A stretch of DNA of 64,000 nucleotides from JAGNHS01 sp964609695 (GCA_964609695.1 CAZSSP010000003.1:1-64000), one strand, 5' to 3'. Counted from the first letter of the stretch, positions 31,385-41,142 are shown. Notes: generated by a model not told the origin, from the letters alone. Made by a program: numbers and translations.

Positions 31385-32034
31385 TTTTTATAAAAGCTGT
31401 TAACAATTTTTCTCAAAGTTGTAATTTCAGGGGAGCGAGTTTCTCGGGGTTTAAAGCGTAATATAAATCGTCTCTCCGCAACTTTGTCGTATTCAGGGCC
31501 TACTTCGTTTTTAGCAGCATCTTCATAGGCTTGTAGAAATCTATTAACGCTAAAAACTCTAGCTTCAATTTGATTGAGTCGATCGACACCTTCTTCTGTG
31601 TCAGGAAAAAGAAGTTTAAAATACTCATCAAGGGGTCGTATTTTTTCGTCGGGAGCATCGAGATCGTAAATGTATCCTTCGACTTCAAGTAAAACATGAT
31701 AGTTCCATGCGGCAAAGGGTGAGCCTTCAACAACAGCTCGAGTAAAGGCCTCAGATGGAATTAAGGGAAGTAGGGGAAATTCACGTCCGGGGTGCTCAGG
31801 GTTTTTCTCACCCATGATGAATATCACTCGAGCCTTGTCGATATTAATATTATTGATTCCAAGTCTTTTTATGAGTTTTTGAACGTTTCGGCAGCATTGA
31901 TTGGATTTGTAAATCGCAGAATCTTTTTGACGAGATTCAAGATATGTTTGGCAAAAAAAAGTGTTGAGCTGATTGGCGCTGGCGGAATTTATAATCCAGA
32001 ATTCGAAAATCAATAAAAGCCCGAGCCTTTTCAT
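31381..32034 (-). CDS. Secreted papain-fold protein resembling protein glutaminase / NTAQ1
   Basis: About 217 residues from ATG 32034 (GTG 32040 possible). The signal peptide (LGLLLIFEFWIINSASA) is followed by NQLNT. Key segments are NQCCRNVQKLIKRLGI (candidate nucleophile Cys), WNYHVLLEVEGYIYDLDAP (His and Asp) and a later FSVNRFL. The Cys, W-x-YHV and Y-D-L-D order matches the Cys-His-Asp triad of protein-glutamine glutaminases and N-terminal glutamine amidohydrolases (papain-like fold). It may therefore deamidate glutamines of target proteins outside the cell. Confidence in the fold is moderate and in the activity low. It is convergent with the repeat lipoprotein; the two stop codons overlap by 4 bases. 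Confidence 0.65.
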   Translation of the reverse strand: MKRLGLLLIFEFWIINSASANQLNTFFCQTYLESRQKDSAIYKSNQCCRNVQKLIKRLGINNINIDKARVIFIMGEKNPEHPGREFPLLPLIPSEAFTRAVVEGSPFAAWNYHVLLEVEGYIYDLDAPDEKIRPLDEYFKLLFPDTEEGVDRLNQIEARVFSVNRFLQAYEDAAKNEVGPEYDKVAERRFILRFKPRETRSPEITTLRKIVNSFYKN

Positions 32035-32087
32035 AAACACCTAGATGCCATTATCTGAATTTTTTCATTTTCGGAACTAAATTAGGC

Positions 32088-32558
32088 TTATTTGGGGTCT
32101 AGATCCTTTTTTAATTCAAAATCTTCATATTCAAAGCCCGGACATACCGTACAACCCAGTAGTGCCCAACCCTTGGGGGAAATTAAACGGGTCGATTGCC
32201 AAGTATTGGCTGGCACTACAACTTGAAAGGCTTCTCCCTCCAGAAGCTTTGAGCCTAGGCGATATGTCTTTTTTTCGCCGTTTTGTAAAATTTGAGTCAT
32301 TTCTACACTCTCGCCATAGTAAAAATGAAAAATTTCTTCATGTTTGAGGCGGTGCCAATTTGAAAAGCTTTCTGGGGTTATTAGGTAATATATGGCCGTT
32401 CCTGCGCTTCTTTTATAGTTGAGTGATTCTTTTTCATAGGTGCCGACAATTCTATCGGACTTAAAAGTCTGGCGATAAAAGCCTCCTTCTCCCTGTAGGG
32501 GGCTGAGATTGAGGATTTCGATAAGCTTTTGGGCGCTAAGATTGTTGAGTTGATTCAT
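32088..32558 (-). CDS. Cupin_5/DUF985-family protein
   Basis: A 156-residue protein with the DUF985 cupin pattern: LSPLQGEGGFYRQTFKS at the front, AIYYLITPESFSNWHRLKHEEIFHFYYGE (about 55-83, with the metal-type His residues) and a second strand block VPANTWQSTRL (about 115-125), ending with CTVCPGFEYEDFEL. The family is a single-domain cupin of unclear enzyme function, often near sugar genes. Its start is good: GAGGAGCC lies a few bases before ATG. It is divergent from ugd, with 82 bases between. Confidence 0.88.
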   Translation of the reverse strand: MNQLNNLSAQKLIEILNLSPLQGEGGFYRQTFKSDRIVGTYEKESLNYKRSAGTAIYYLITPESFSNWHRLKHEEIFHFYYGESVEMTQILQNGEKKTYRLGSKLLEGEAFQVVVPANTWQSTRLISPKGWALLGCTVCPGFEYEDFELKKDLDPK

Positions 32559-32640
32559 TTAAGGCTCCTCTAAGTTTTTCAAACTCAAGATAGACAGTAA
32601 TTTAGGCCTAAGTATATCATCCCATCGTTAAGGAGAATTC

Positions 32641-33975
32641 ATGCTAAGTCTTGAAAATTCTATAGCAGTTGTTGGTGCGGGCTATGTGGGTCTGGTGACC
32701 TCTGCCTGTTTCGCTTCTTTTGGTTACGATGTTTATGTTATCGAAACCGATAATCAAAAAATTGAAGCACTAAAACAGGCTAAAATTCCGATTTACGAGC
32801 CAGGCTTAACGGAATTAGTTGAGGAAGCACTGGCTTCAAAAAGACTTCATTTTTTTACAAGCGCTAAAGAGCTTTATGCTCAACACAAGCCCGATATTGT
32901 ATTTGTGGCTGTTGGCACTCCTTATAATGCCGATGGTTCTTGTAATTTGTCTTACGTTAATCAAGCGGTCGCGGATGTCGTTCCCCTTTTGTCACCTCAA
33001 TCCGTGGTGGTTTTAAAATCAACGGTACCCGTTGGCACTTCTGACAATATAAGAAAACTCATTGCAAAACTTAATCGCGCCGATGATGTGTCGGTTGTAA
33101 ATAATCCAGAATTTTTAAAAGAAGGAACTGCGGTTGCAGATTTCTTACGCCCGGAACGTGTTGTGATAGGCGGCAGTGAGGCGTGGGCGCTTGAAAAAAT
33201 TAAAGCTCTCTATGAGCCTTTGCTCAATAACGGACGACCAGCATTTATTACAGATTCAGTAACGGCAGAGCTTGCTAAACTATCAGCCAATTTGATGTTG
33301 GCCAGTAGGGTGTCTGTGATCAATCAAATAAGTCGGCTAGCGAGTCACTTTAAAGGCAACATTCACCAGGTTGAATCTATATTGCGATCTGATTCTAGAA
33401 TTGGGTCTAAATATTTGTTTGCAGGATTGGGTTATGGCGGATCGTGTTTTCCGAAAGATGTGAAAAGTTTTATTCATATTTGCAAAGAAAATGGCATCGA
33501 TGCCTCTATGGCCGCGAGTGTCGATACCTTTAATGAATCTCAAAAGCTATTTTTTATTCCTCATTTGAAAAAAACTTTTCCTAAAGCTTCTGAAACAACT
33601 TTGTCTATTTTGGGTGTGGCTTTTAAACCTGAAACAGATGATATTCGCGAATCCCCTGCGCTGGCTAATATTCAGGAACTTTCACGTTTGGGTTATAAAC
33701 TAAAAGTTTATGATCCTAAGGGCCTAGGGAATTTAAAAATTTGGCTTAAAGCCAATAAAGTTGAAAATATTGAAATTTGTAATTCTACCGAAGAGGCTCT
33801 TAAGGGGACTCAAGCCATGTTTTTATTTACTGAGTGGCAAGAGTTCCAACGTTTAGGTTTGGGAGGTCTCAAAAAGTATTTTAAGGGAAAAATGGTTTAT
33901 GACGGAAAAAACACCTTCAAACCCGCAATGCTTCGCTCTTGGGGTTTTGAATATATGGGTGTAGGTCAGCAATAG
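32641..33975 (+). CDS. ugd: UDP-glucose 6-dehydrogenase
   Basis: A 444-residue protein of normal length. It has the N-terminal NAD site GAGYVGLVTSACFA (about 12-25), VGTPYNADGSCNL, NNPEFLKEGTAV, RPERVVIG, the conserved catalytic Cys in GLGYGGSCFPKDV, and the C-terminal domain with LGVAFKPETDDIRESPA. The enzyme oxidises UDP-glucose to UDP-glucuronate for surface polysaccharide synthesis. The start is secure: AAGGAGAATTC precedes ATG. It begins a plus-strand run with the Gfo/Idh protein (19 bases later) and a nucleotidyltransferase, marking the left border of the polysaccharide locus. Confidence 0.95.
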   Translation: MLSLENSIAVVGAGYVGLVTSACFASFGYDVYVIETDNQKIEALKQAKIPIYEPGLTELVEEALASKRLHFFTSAKELYAQHKPDIVFVAVGTPYNADGSCNLSYVNQAVADVVPLLSPQSVVVLKSTVPVGTSDNIRKLIAKLNRADDVSVVNNPEFLKEGTAVADFLRPERVVIGGSEAWALEKIKALYEPLLNNGRPAFITDSVTAELAKLSANLMLASRVSVINQISRLASHFKGNIHQVESILRSDSRIGSKYLFAGLGYGGSCFPKDVKSFIHICKENGIDASMAASVDTFNESQKLFFIPHLKKTFPKASETTLSILGVAFKPETDDIRESPALANIQELSRLGYKLKVYDPKGLGNLKIWLKANKVENIEICNSTEEALKGTQAMFLFTEWQEFQRLGLGGLKKYFKGKMVYDGKNTFKPAMLRSWGFEYMGVGQQ

Positions 33976-33994
33976 TGAGGAATTATTAAGGCGT

Positions 33995-35023
33995 ATGGCT
34001 ATGAAGTGGGCAGTTGTTGGTTGCGGTGTTATTGGCGAGAGGCGGGCTTCGGCTTTGCCCAAGGGTTCAAGTCTGGTTGCGTGTTTTGATACCAATCAAG
34101 AGCGTTCTAAGGCGTTCTCCGCTAAAACTGGAGCGGTAGTCAAAAGCTCGCTTGATGAATTATTAAAATCTGAAGCTGATATTGTTATAGTCAGTACGAT
34201 TAATGCTGCTTTGGCTCCTACGCTGCAGTTAGCACTTCGCTCTGGCAAGGCGGTTTTAGTTGAAAAGCCTGGGGCTCGAGGAATCGATGAGCTAGTTGCT
34301 GTGGATAACTCGGGGAATATTCCTGTAAAGGTGGGTTTTAATCATCGTTTTCACCCAGCCTATGCAGATTTGCTTAAAGAACTTCAATCAAATTCTAAAG
34401 ACGATCCAGTCATGTATATTCGGGCACGCTATGGCAATGGCGCGCGTCTTGGTTTTGATCGTGAATGGCGCTCAAAGGTGGAATTGTCTGGTGGTGGTGA
34501 ATTACTCGACCAAGGAGTGCATGTTCTAGATTTGGCTCTTCAAATCATTCCGGAGCTTAAAGTGACTGGGGCATTAGTTCGAACCCAGTATTGGGATATG
34601 AATGTTGATGATAACGCCTGGGCCTTGCTCAGTTCTCCAATGGGGCAAAGTTTTTCGATGCATGTATCAAGTTCGGAGTGGAAAAACGAATTCCAATTCG
34701 ATGTTTACACACGAAGGTGTCGCTATACTTGGCGAGGTTTGGGGCGAAGCTATGGTCCAGAGACTTTGGCCATTTATAGAATGAAGCCTGAAATGGGGCC
34801 TCCAGATGAAGAAATTAGGCAGTATTCTGCGCAAGACAATTCTTGGCTCGAAGAAAACGCACATTTTGAAAAAGCATTAAATGAGAAATCCACTCCTTGG
34901 GGAAATCTTGAAGATGCTAAAAAGTGTTTAACTTTAGTTGAGAGTATTTATAAAACTTCTCATGAGCAGCAGGGATTTACTGAAGATCATCCACAGTGGT
35001 GGTCTAAATTGCATAAATTGTGA
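33995..35023 (+). CDS. Gfo/Idh/MocA-family oxidoreductase
   Basis: A 342-residue protein. The NAD(P) site WAVVGCGVIGERRASALP (GxGxxG, about 5-22), the VEKPGARG catalytic Lys segment (about 86-93), GFNHRFHPAY (about 109) and GGGELLDQGVHVLDLAL (with the conserved His, about 164-180) place it in the Gfo/Idh family. Such enzymes oxidise or reduce hydroxyl positions of sugars or nucleotide sugars. It lies between ugd and a sugar nucleotidyltransferase (12-19-base gaps), so a nucleotide-sugar substrate is likely but not assigned. The start is one of two nearby ATGs (33995, 34001). Confidence 0.9.
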   Translation: MAMKWAVVGCGVIGERRASALPKGSSLVACFDTNQERSKAFSAKTGAVVKSSLDELLKSEADIVIVSTINAALAPTLQLALRSGKAVLVEKPGARGIDELVAVDNSGNIPVKVGFNHRFHPAYADLLKELQSNSKDDPVMYIRARYGNGARLGFDREWRSKVELSGGGELLDQGVHVLDLALQIIPELKVTGALVRTQYWDMNVDDNAWALLSSPMGQSFSMHVSSSEWKNEFQFDVYTRRCRYTWRGLGRSYGPETLAIYRMKPEMGPPDEEIRQYSAQDNSWLEENAHFEKALNEKSTPWGNLEDAKKCLTLVESIYKTSHEQQGFTEDHPQWWSKLHKL

Positions 35024-35035
35024 GACTATAGAGCT

Positions 35036-35761
35036 ATGAATGATTGGCCTATTCCTCTATATGTTTTGGCGGGTGGAATGGCCACGCGTTTGGGTGCTTT
35101 AAGTCAAAAGACTCCAAAATATTTAATGCCTGTGGATAAGAAAAATTGTTTTGCCGATGTGCATCTACAATGGGTAGCAGAGCAGGGTTTTAAGGAAGTA
35201 GTCCTGTGTGTGGGGCATTTGGCTCAGCAAATTGAATTTTATTGCGGCGATGGATCGCGTTGGGGTTTAAAAATTCGATATTCTGAAGACGGGCCTAAAC
35301 TTTTAGGCACAGGTGGGGCTTTGGCAAAAGCTTATCGCGAGTCAAGTGAGAGGCCTTCTGCCATCGCCATTACTTATGGCGACACACTGTTGTCGATAAA
35401 TTGCAAAGATGCCTACACGGAGTTTAGCAAAACAAATTTTGAGGGACTCATGAGCGTTTATCAGAATGAAGTGCCGGGGCATAATTGTAATGCGCTGGTG
35501 GGGCATAAACGTTTTGAATATGACAAGGTTAAGCCTCCGGCTGGTGCTCGCCATATTGATTATGGTTTTTTAATTTTGAATTCCAAAGTGTTGGGACAAA
35601 TTCCTGCAGGTGAAGTTGTTGATTTGGCCAATCCTTTGAGCAAGCTTTCCAAAGAATCAAAGCTAATGCCCTTTATAGCCAAAATTCGATTTTGGGAAAT
35701 TGGCAGTCCTCAGTCGCTAGAAGAGTTTCGTAAGAAGTCTCCGTATGCACGTAAGGTTTGA
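35036..35761 (+). CDS. Sugar-phosphate nucleotidyltransferase
   Basis: A 241-residue NTP-transferase. The signature is YVLAGGMATRLGALSQKTPKYLMPV; the usual GGxGTR reads GGMATR here. Also present are LLGTGGALAKAY and ITYGDTLLS, with the metal-binding Asp. The short length, without a left-handed beta-helix, fits the HddC/RfbF-like group that activates sugar 1-phosphates. It is last in the ugd cluster. The stop is 5 bases from the convergent membrane-protein gene. The substrate may be a heptose or hexose 1-phosphate. Confidence 0.88.
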   Translation: MNDWPIPLYVLAGGMATRLGALSQKTPKYLMPVDKKNCFADVHLQWVAEQGFKEVVLCVGHLAQQIEFYCGDGSRWGLKIRYSEDGPKLLGTGGALAKAYRESSERPSAIAITYGDTLLSINCKDAYTEFSKTNFEGLMSVYQNEVPGHNCNALVGHKRFEYDKVKPPAGARHIDYGFLILNSKVLGQIPAGEVVDLANPLSKLSKESKLMPFIAKIRFWEIGSPQSLEEFRKKSPYARKV

Positions 35762-35766
35762 GATAA

Positions 35767-37158
35767 TTACACAATAAAAAGACAAAAATGAGTAATGATT
35801 TTTAGAATAAGTAGAAACGACAAAATTGATCTACAATATTTTTCTGCAAAGTAAACTCCAAATGCAGAGAAAATTAAAAGTGATGGAATTGTAAATCTTG
35901 GGAGCCAATTGCCACCATAATATGCTTCTCCTAGGAAGGGGAGCATCCCAACAATGAGTGTGAAGAATATTAAAGCCGGGAAAATTATCGCAATAAAATA
36001 GCATAATTTTTTAGAGCTTAATAAGTTATTTAAATCAAGTAACTTCGAATTTATTGATTTGAAAATTTGAAAGATCCAATAACAAAAAGAAAACAAAAAA
36101 ATAAAAGATAATATTGTTCCCAAAAAAACACTTGAAATTTGAAAAACTTGATTTTTTTGTTTGTATTCACCAAAAGCTCTAAAAGAGTTGTCCTTTTTAA
36201 ATCTACGTTTGGCAATATTAAGGATATCACTGTGTAGTGATAAGTTTAATAACCCAAAATAGCTATACTTATTGTTGGCGAGTAAAGTGTAACCAGGTCT
36301 TCCATTAGGGTCAGGATTGCCTTCAGGGGTTACGGTTATTTGTTTCCCATCAATTCGAATTTCATCAAAATAGGGTGGGGCTGAAAGTAATTGTAGATCG
36401 TTTTTATAAGGGAATACTAAGCTTCTAATACTCATATCGCCGCATGGATGAGGAAAAGTAACGTGATGGCGGTCAAGCCCGTGAAAGGACTTCATAATTG
36501 AGTAGTTAATTGAAGTGGGAATAATTAATAGGAATAAAACAATATTTAAGACAGCTCGAGCATTGTTTTTGTTTTGATAAGCCAGGTATAAAGCTAAGAG
36601 GCCAGCCGATGGAGCAAGTCCAATAAAAGTAAATTTAGAAAGTCCGCCTATAATTTGCGTTAAGCAAGAGCCAAGTAGAATTTTTAAGGAAGGTGCTTTT
36701 ATGCTTTTAAGCATTTTCATGTTTAAAAAACAAAATAAAAAAAAGGGTAGTAATACTAAAGCATCGGCTGAATAAATAAGAGAAGTAGAAATAAAGGCGG
36801 GTATGCTAATTAAAAATCCGAACACTATTATACTAAATTTTTTTGAAAACAAATCTTTTAAGCAGCTCCAAAAATAATAAAAACCTAAAGCGTTTAGTAA
36901 AGTGAATAGAATTGCAAGGTATTTCATCCCGTTGATTTCGCCAAATAGCTTTATAAAAAAAGCAGCACTTAAGTATAGCAAGGGAGGGTTGGTGGCCTTT
37001 AAATCCCATGGCGATATTCCTGAGAGAATTAATTTTGCATTGTCTAAATGACCTTCGAAATCTTGTGCCTTGTAGCCGTCTCTAAAAACTATATAAAGTG
37101 AAATGTATAAATAAAGAGCGAATACTGCAAATCGTAAAAAGCTTAATTTAATTTTCAT
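35767..37158 (-). CDS. Predicted GT-C-fold membrane glycosyltransferase
   Basis: A 463-residue polytopic protein with about ten hydrophobic segments. An acidic motif after the first segment (KAQDFEGHLDNAKLILSGISPWD, about 30-50) has the DE-type residues typical of the first loop of lipid-linked-sugar-using GT-C enzymes, followed by NPPLLY. A long extracytoplasmic loop (about 225-310) follows. Family membership is inferred from topology and motif. It overlaps the end of the larger membrane protein gene by 4 bases (ATGA) and would be translated after it. The C-terminus is a hydrophobic segment. Confidence 0.7.
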   Translation of the reverse strand: MKIKLSFLRFAVFALYLYISLYIVFRDGYKAQDFEGHLDNAKLILSGISPWDLKATNPPLLYLSAAFFIKLFGEINGMKYLAILFTLLNALGFYYFWSCLKDLFSKKFSIIVFGFLISIPAFISTSLIYSADALVLLPFFLFCFLNMKMLKSIKAPSLKILLGSCLTQIIGGLSKFTFIGLAPSAGLLALYLAYQNKNNARAVLNIVLFLLIIPTSINYSIMKSFHGLDRHHVTFPHPCGDMSIRSLVFPYKNDLQLLSAPPYFDEIRIDGKQITVTPEGNPDPNGRPGYTLLANNKYSYFGLLNLSLHSDILNIAKRRFKKDNSFRAFGEYKQKNQVFQISSVFLGTILSFIFLFSFCYWIFQIFKSINSKLLDLNNLLSSKKLCYFIAIIFPALIFFTLIVGMLPFLGEAYYGGNWLPRFTIPSLLIFSAFGVYFAEKYCRSILSFLLILKIITHFCLFIV

Positions 37159-39122
37159 TTGAAATTATCTTTATAGAGATAAGTATATTCATCGATTTGC
37201 TTTATGGGGATGAGTCCTAATTTTTTTAGTTTTTCTGAGTTAGATTTCCATTCAGTATTGCAGGCCCAGTAATCTCTGTTTAATTTTAATCGCTCATTGT
37301 AATTTAAATTTTCAATATTGATATTTGGGGCAGTGTCGATGTCATAATAATAAAAACCGACATAATAAAAATTAATAGCTAAGTCCCGGCAAAGACCAAG
37401 GGAATGAGCTGTTTTCTTTGCTTTTATAGGGTTTAAGAATGAATATTTTTGCTGTCCTAACATTTCGTTAGTTAAAAATGAAAAGCTTTTATTCTCATGC
37501 CCACCGTGAGAATAAAAAATTGCAGGTCTGTGAACGCGATAAAAATCGATGATTCTATCTAAACCAAATGAATAAATTGAAATCAGGAAAAATGTAACTA
37601 CAATGACACTTGAGACTAGGCGTATGTTAATTAATGAATTCCATTTTGACTTCATAAGAAAATTCATAAATGAAATGAAACCAAATGTAATTAAATAACC
37701 AAGTGTGTAAGGCATGAGCCAATTCGGCACATCTTTAACCCAGTCCCATACTAGGCCGGGAGCAAAGGGTAGGTGATTTGGATCTAGTTTCGCTAGTAAT
37801 AACCCAATGCTTGCAATAAAAAATGGAAAGATAGTGAAAGTTTTAGTTCCAACACTGAGCTTGTTTGAAATTAAAGAGTAAAAAATACAAAGATATCCAA
37901 GATAAGTAATAAAACGAGGTCTATAAGGGTCGAAGTCTCTCAAGTAATGACCAAAGCTCATTGAACCATCCAGGGGAAGATATCCTAATAGATAATGTAT
38001 AGGCATGATTGAATTGCAAATTATTATTAAGCTGATGAGTATTGTTAAAAAGAAAAATCTAGATTTTTTTAAATTTAAAAGAATATCAACAGATTTATAT
38101 TTTTTGGATAAGTAAGTTAAAATTCCAATCACACTTGCAATTATAATGGTTGCTTTGAAAAGGCTTATTCGGCTTAGACTTGGCACAGAAATTATCAAAG
38201 GAAAACTTGTGAAAATTACTAATTTAAGAAGCCAATTAAAGTTAATTTTGTTTAAAATACTTAAAAGAACGACTCCGCAAATTCCAAAAGGTACGCTTAA
38301 GGCCCCTATTGCAAAGGCTGCACTTAGATTTAGTGCAGACATGTATACATTTTGGTCTTTGTCGTAATTGTTCTCAAATGTGAAGCTGAAAAAAAGCATG
38401 AGAAAAGCAATTCCAAATGCTGATTCCTTGCCTGTTTCCATAAGTCCAAAAGTTCCGAAAAAAGACAAAACACAAACAATAAAAATTAAAGTAGAAAAAA
38501 TCGAAAAATTTCGATCATTAGTGAGAGTGTTAACAAAGCGAATGCATACGAGCGCGCATAAAAGATTTAATAAAACCTTCATTGGTGCCATAAGTGTTAT
38601 GATAGGAATAAGTGGATAACTTAAACTACTGGAAAAATAACCTATGGCAATGAATGCAGGTGAGCCTAATGATTTTGTGATGGGTGATGGATCTCCGTTG
38701 AGGTGTCCGATTAACCAGGGCAGACAATTGTCCATTGTCCAAGGATTTCTATAAAGCGACCATAAACCATATAGAAAAGCCAAAAAAAAAGTAAAAATTT
38801 CAAATTTAGAAAAGTTTAAATTAATTTTAGAGAGTTTAAAGTGACTTTTTTTTGAATAAAAATGTATCAGGGCTAAATTAGCAAAAGGCGTGAAGCGAGC
38901 AATTACTAAACTAGTATTTAAGCCAATAATTTTTTCTAAAAAAATAAATATAATAAATTCAAATAAAATAAAGAGTGTTCCAATTGAAAGTGCCACACTT
39001 AATTTCTTTGAGGATGAGCTAATCTGAGGAAAATAGACTGCAGTAAAGAAAACTCCGGGGATTATTAAACAAGTAATTGTTATAAAGAAGATGATCAGTA
39101 AACTGAGTGCAGTTACGAGCAT
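37155..39122 (-). CDS. Large polytopic membrane protein, possible GT-C glycosyltransferase
   Basis: A 655-residue, strongly AT-rich gene product with many hydrophobic segments, ending in a soluble C-terminal region (about 530-655). A loop around residues 126-150 (RNPWTMDNCLPWLIGHLNGDPSP) could hold a catalytic acidic residue. I do not recognise a family; it may be a second GT-C-like enzyme or an O-antigen polymerase/ligase-type protein. It is coupled by ATGA overlap to 35767-37158, so both probably act in the same membrane step. It starts 9 bases downstream of the TylF-like methyltransferase. Confidence 0.65.
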   Translation of the reverse strand: MLVTALSLLIIFFITITCLIIPGVFFTAVYFPQISSSSKKLSVALSIGTLFILFEFIIFIFLEKIIGLNTSLVIARFTPFANLALIHFYSKKSHFKLSKINLNFSKFEIFTFFLAFLYGLWSLYRNPWTMDNCLPWLIGHLNGDPSPITKSLGSPAFIAIGYFSSSLSYPLIPIITLMAPMKVLLNLLCALVCIRFVNTLTNDRNFSIFSTLIFIVCVLSFFGTFGLMETGKESAFGIAFLMLFFSFTFENNYDKDQNVYMSALNLSAAFAIGALSVPFGICGVVLLSILNKINFNWLLKLVIFTSFPLIISVPSLSRISLFKATIIIASVIGILTYLSKKYKSVDILLNLKKSRFFFLTILISLIIICNSIMPIHYLLGYLPLDGSMSFGHYLRDFDPYRPRFITYLGYLCIFYSLISNKLSVGTKTFTIFPFFIASIGLLLAKLDPNHLPFAPGLVWDWVKDVPNWLMPYTLGYLITFGFISFMNFLMKSKWNSLINIRLVSSVIVVTFFLISIYSFGLDRIIDFYRVHRPAIFYSHGGHENKSFSFLTNEMLGQQKYSFLNPIKAKKTAHSLGLCRDLAINFYYVGFYYYDIDTAPNINIENLNYNERLKLNRDYWACNTEWKSNSEKLKKLGLIPIKQIDEYTYLYKDNFK

Positions 39123-39131
39123 TTTGCAGTT

Positions 39132-40157
39132 CTATGGGGTTTTAACAGCTGCTGATTTTGTAACGAGATCGAAATTATGAGTAATTTGAGCTTTCCAGTT
39201 CCAAGGAAATTTTTCACAAGACTCCTGTATAGCACGGACAACACCCGTAACAGTGGTGTCGTCAATAATGACAATTCCACCGGGAATAAGAGATTCTTCA
39301 AGCGCTTTGAGTGAGCTAAAAGTGCCCGCGTATTGGTCGCTATCTAAAAAGGCAAAACTGATTTTATTTTTGTCGCAAACTTCTTTAATTGAATCTTGGA
39401 TGAGTCCCTTTTTGAGGGTTATATTTCTGCTTTCATTTTCGGAGTTTATTCTCTGCTGAACCAACTCTACGGGATTGTCTATAAACATACCAGAGTCATA
39501 AACAAATCCTTGTCCTTTATCTTTATCGGTTGCTGAAGGCATTCCCTCAAAGGTGTCGAGTGCAAAAATTGGGTGAGTTAAGCCCATTCTTCTTTGAAAT
39601 TTTGAATAAAATATTGTTGAACCACATTGATAGGCGCCTGCTTCGACAATGGCCCCATCTTTGGGAGAAAGATAAAGACCTAATGCAATAAAAACTAATT
39701 TTCTGGGGTTAAGGCAAGAGTTTAAGCTTTGTAATTCACCTAAAGTGTTTGCAAAAGATTCTACGAAAAGGTCTAAATCGATAACAGGGGTGTTTTGGGA
39801 ATTTTTAAATGAACTGGAGATGATAAGATCAAAATCAGATTCTTTAAATTCCGAAAACGGCGCCACCTTAAAAAAAGACGATTCCATGCCAAAAAAGGTT
39901 AAAGAAGATAGATCGTAATTACTTTCTACTAAAACCTCTGTGATTAAAGGAAGCCATTTGGGATTTCCAATAGAACAAATTTTTAATTTTTCAGATTTAT
40001 TTTTTAAAGCTGAAACTATTATAGAAGCCGCGTGAAGTACTTCAATAGCAAGTTGCTTTTTAAAAAATTCTTTAGAAACAGAACTGCTATCATTTTGAAT
40101 TTTTAATTGATTTTGGCGATTTAAGAGAGTTTTGAGTGCTTCTTTAACGGCTAACAT
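39132..40157 (-). CDS. TylF/MycF-type O-methyltransferase
   Basis: A 341-residue protein. The C-terminal two-thirds match TylF-like enzymes: IVEAGAYQCGSTIFYSKF (SAM loop, about 168-185), FALDTFEGMPS (about 199-209), AFLDSDQYAGTFSSLKAL with the Asp metal ligand (about 269-286) and GGIVIIDDTTV (about 292-302). Family members methylate sugar hydroxyls with SAM and a divalent metal. The N-terminal ~60 residues are an extra helical part. It precedes the two membrane-protein genes. Confidence 0.85.
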   Translation of the reverse strand: MLAVKEALKTLLNRQNQLKIQNDSSSVSKEFFKKQLAIEVLHAASIIVSALKNKSEKLKICSIGNPKWLPLITEVLVESNYDLSSLTFFGMESSFFKVAPFSEFKESDFDLIISSSFKNSQNTPVIDLDLFVESFANTLGELQSLNSCLNPRKLVFIALGLYLSPKDGAIVEAGAYQCGSTIFYSKFQRRMGLTHPIFALDTFEGMPSATDKDKGQGFVYDSGMFIDNPVELVQQRINSENESRNITLKKGLIQDSIKEVCDKNKISFAFLDSDQYAGTFSSLKALEESLIPGGIVIIDDTTVTGVVRAIQESCEKFPWNWKAQITHNFDLVTKSAAVKTP

Positions 40158-40195
40158 CAGACTTGTTTAGCAAAGATAGTCGTAAATTCCAATTT

Positions 40196-41101
40196 TTAAA
40201 GAGCTTTCTCAATAAGACTCTTAATTTTGGGCCTCATTTGATGAGGTATTAAAAGTCTACCTAGCGTTTTTAATGAGGCTGGAAAATTAATATCAAATTT
40301 AGGTGTATGTGCCATAGGGTGCTTTAAATTGGAAAAGGAAAACTGCCAATTCAATAATGTGAGTTTAGTTTTGAGTTGAGACCATTTTTCATTTGGGATG
40401 GCGATTAGATTTGTATGAAAAACACCCTTTCGCAAATATTCAAAATTATATTCTATTAATTGATCATGTAGAGGAGGAAGTAGGGAGTTCATTACATTGT
40501 TTTCTTTCCACCCATTTTTTATGTTTTTAAAATAATGAAGTTCAGAAATCGCTATAAAATAGTTAGAATTTTTTAAAAGTTGTATAGTTTCGGGTTCGAT
40601 AGCTTCATTGTGAAAACCCTGCTCAAAAATAAAGATAGGTCGGGTTTTGTTAATAAGATTTGTTGAGCCCTTGAATACAAGTAATTCAGCACCTTCAACG
40701 TCAATTTTAACGGCGCTAGGCGTTAGTCCGTTTTTTTCGCAATAATCGTCTAATGTTGTTATTGGGACTTGAACGCTATTTATTTTATCACCTAAGCGCT
40801 CTTTGGTGGCGAGGTCATTCATAATCGTGGAAGCTTGATCTGCGAACTCCTCATCTCCAAAATAAAGTGGAATTGACCCTTGTTTATCCCCTACAGCAAT
40901 AGGTTCTAATGTAGCGTTAGAAAACTTGTTTTTTGTTGATAAGATTTTAAATTTTTTAGGATTGGGTTCAAATGCTGAGACTTTGCCGGATTCACCAACT
41001 AGTTCTGCTAGAAGATAAGTAACTATTCCTTCATGTGCGCCAATATCCAGTGCCGTTTCGCCTTTATTTATAATTTTTTTCAAAAGGATATCTAGATTCA
41101 T
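40196..41101 (-). CDS. FkbM-family methyltransferase
   Basis: A 301-residue protein. LDIGAHEGIVTYLLAEL (about 18-34) is the SAM motif, VSAFEPNPKKF (about 38-48) the second motif, and KIDVEGAELLVFKG (about 136-149) the FkbM hallmark, followed by IFEQGF. FkbM proteins O-methylate sugars or other hydroxylated substrates. In this locus it is probably a glycan O-methyltransferase. It is the second such gene on the minus strand; a separate, distantly related FkbM protein lies at 57123-57992. Confidence 0.9.
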   Translation of the reverse strand: MNLDILLKKIINKGETALDIGAHEGIVTYLLAELVGESGKVSAFEPNPKKFKILSTKNKFSNATLEPIAVGDKQGSIPLYFGDEEFADQASTIMNDLATKERLGDKINSVQVPITTLDDYCEKNGLTPSAVKIDVEGAELLVFKGSTNLINKTRPIFIFEQGFHNEAIEPETIQLLKNSNYFIAISELHYFKNIKNGWKENNVMNSLLPPLHDQLIEYNFEYLRKGVFHTNLIAIPNEKWSQLKTKLTLLNWQFSFSNLKHPMAHTPKFDINFPASLKTLGRLLIPHQMRPKIKSLIEKAL

Positions 41102-41142
41102 TATGTTTGAGCTTTATCTAGTATGAAAGCATTATTCAAGAT

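Noticed and set aside
38146..38619. Plus-strand open frames inside the large membrane-protein gene
   Set aside because: They are antisense to a long gene with a clear membrane-protein pattern and have no ribosome sites or recognisable products.
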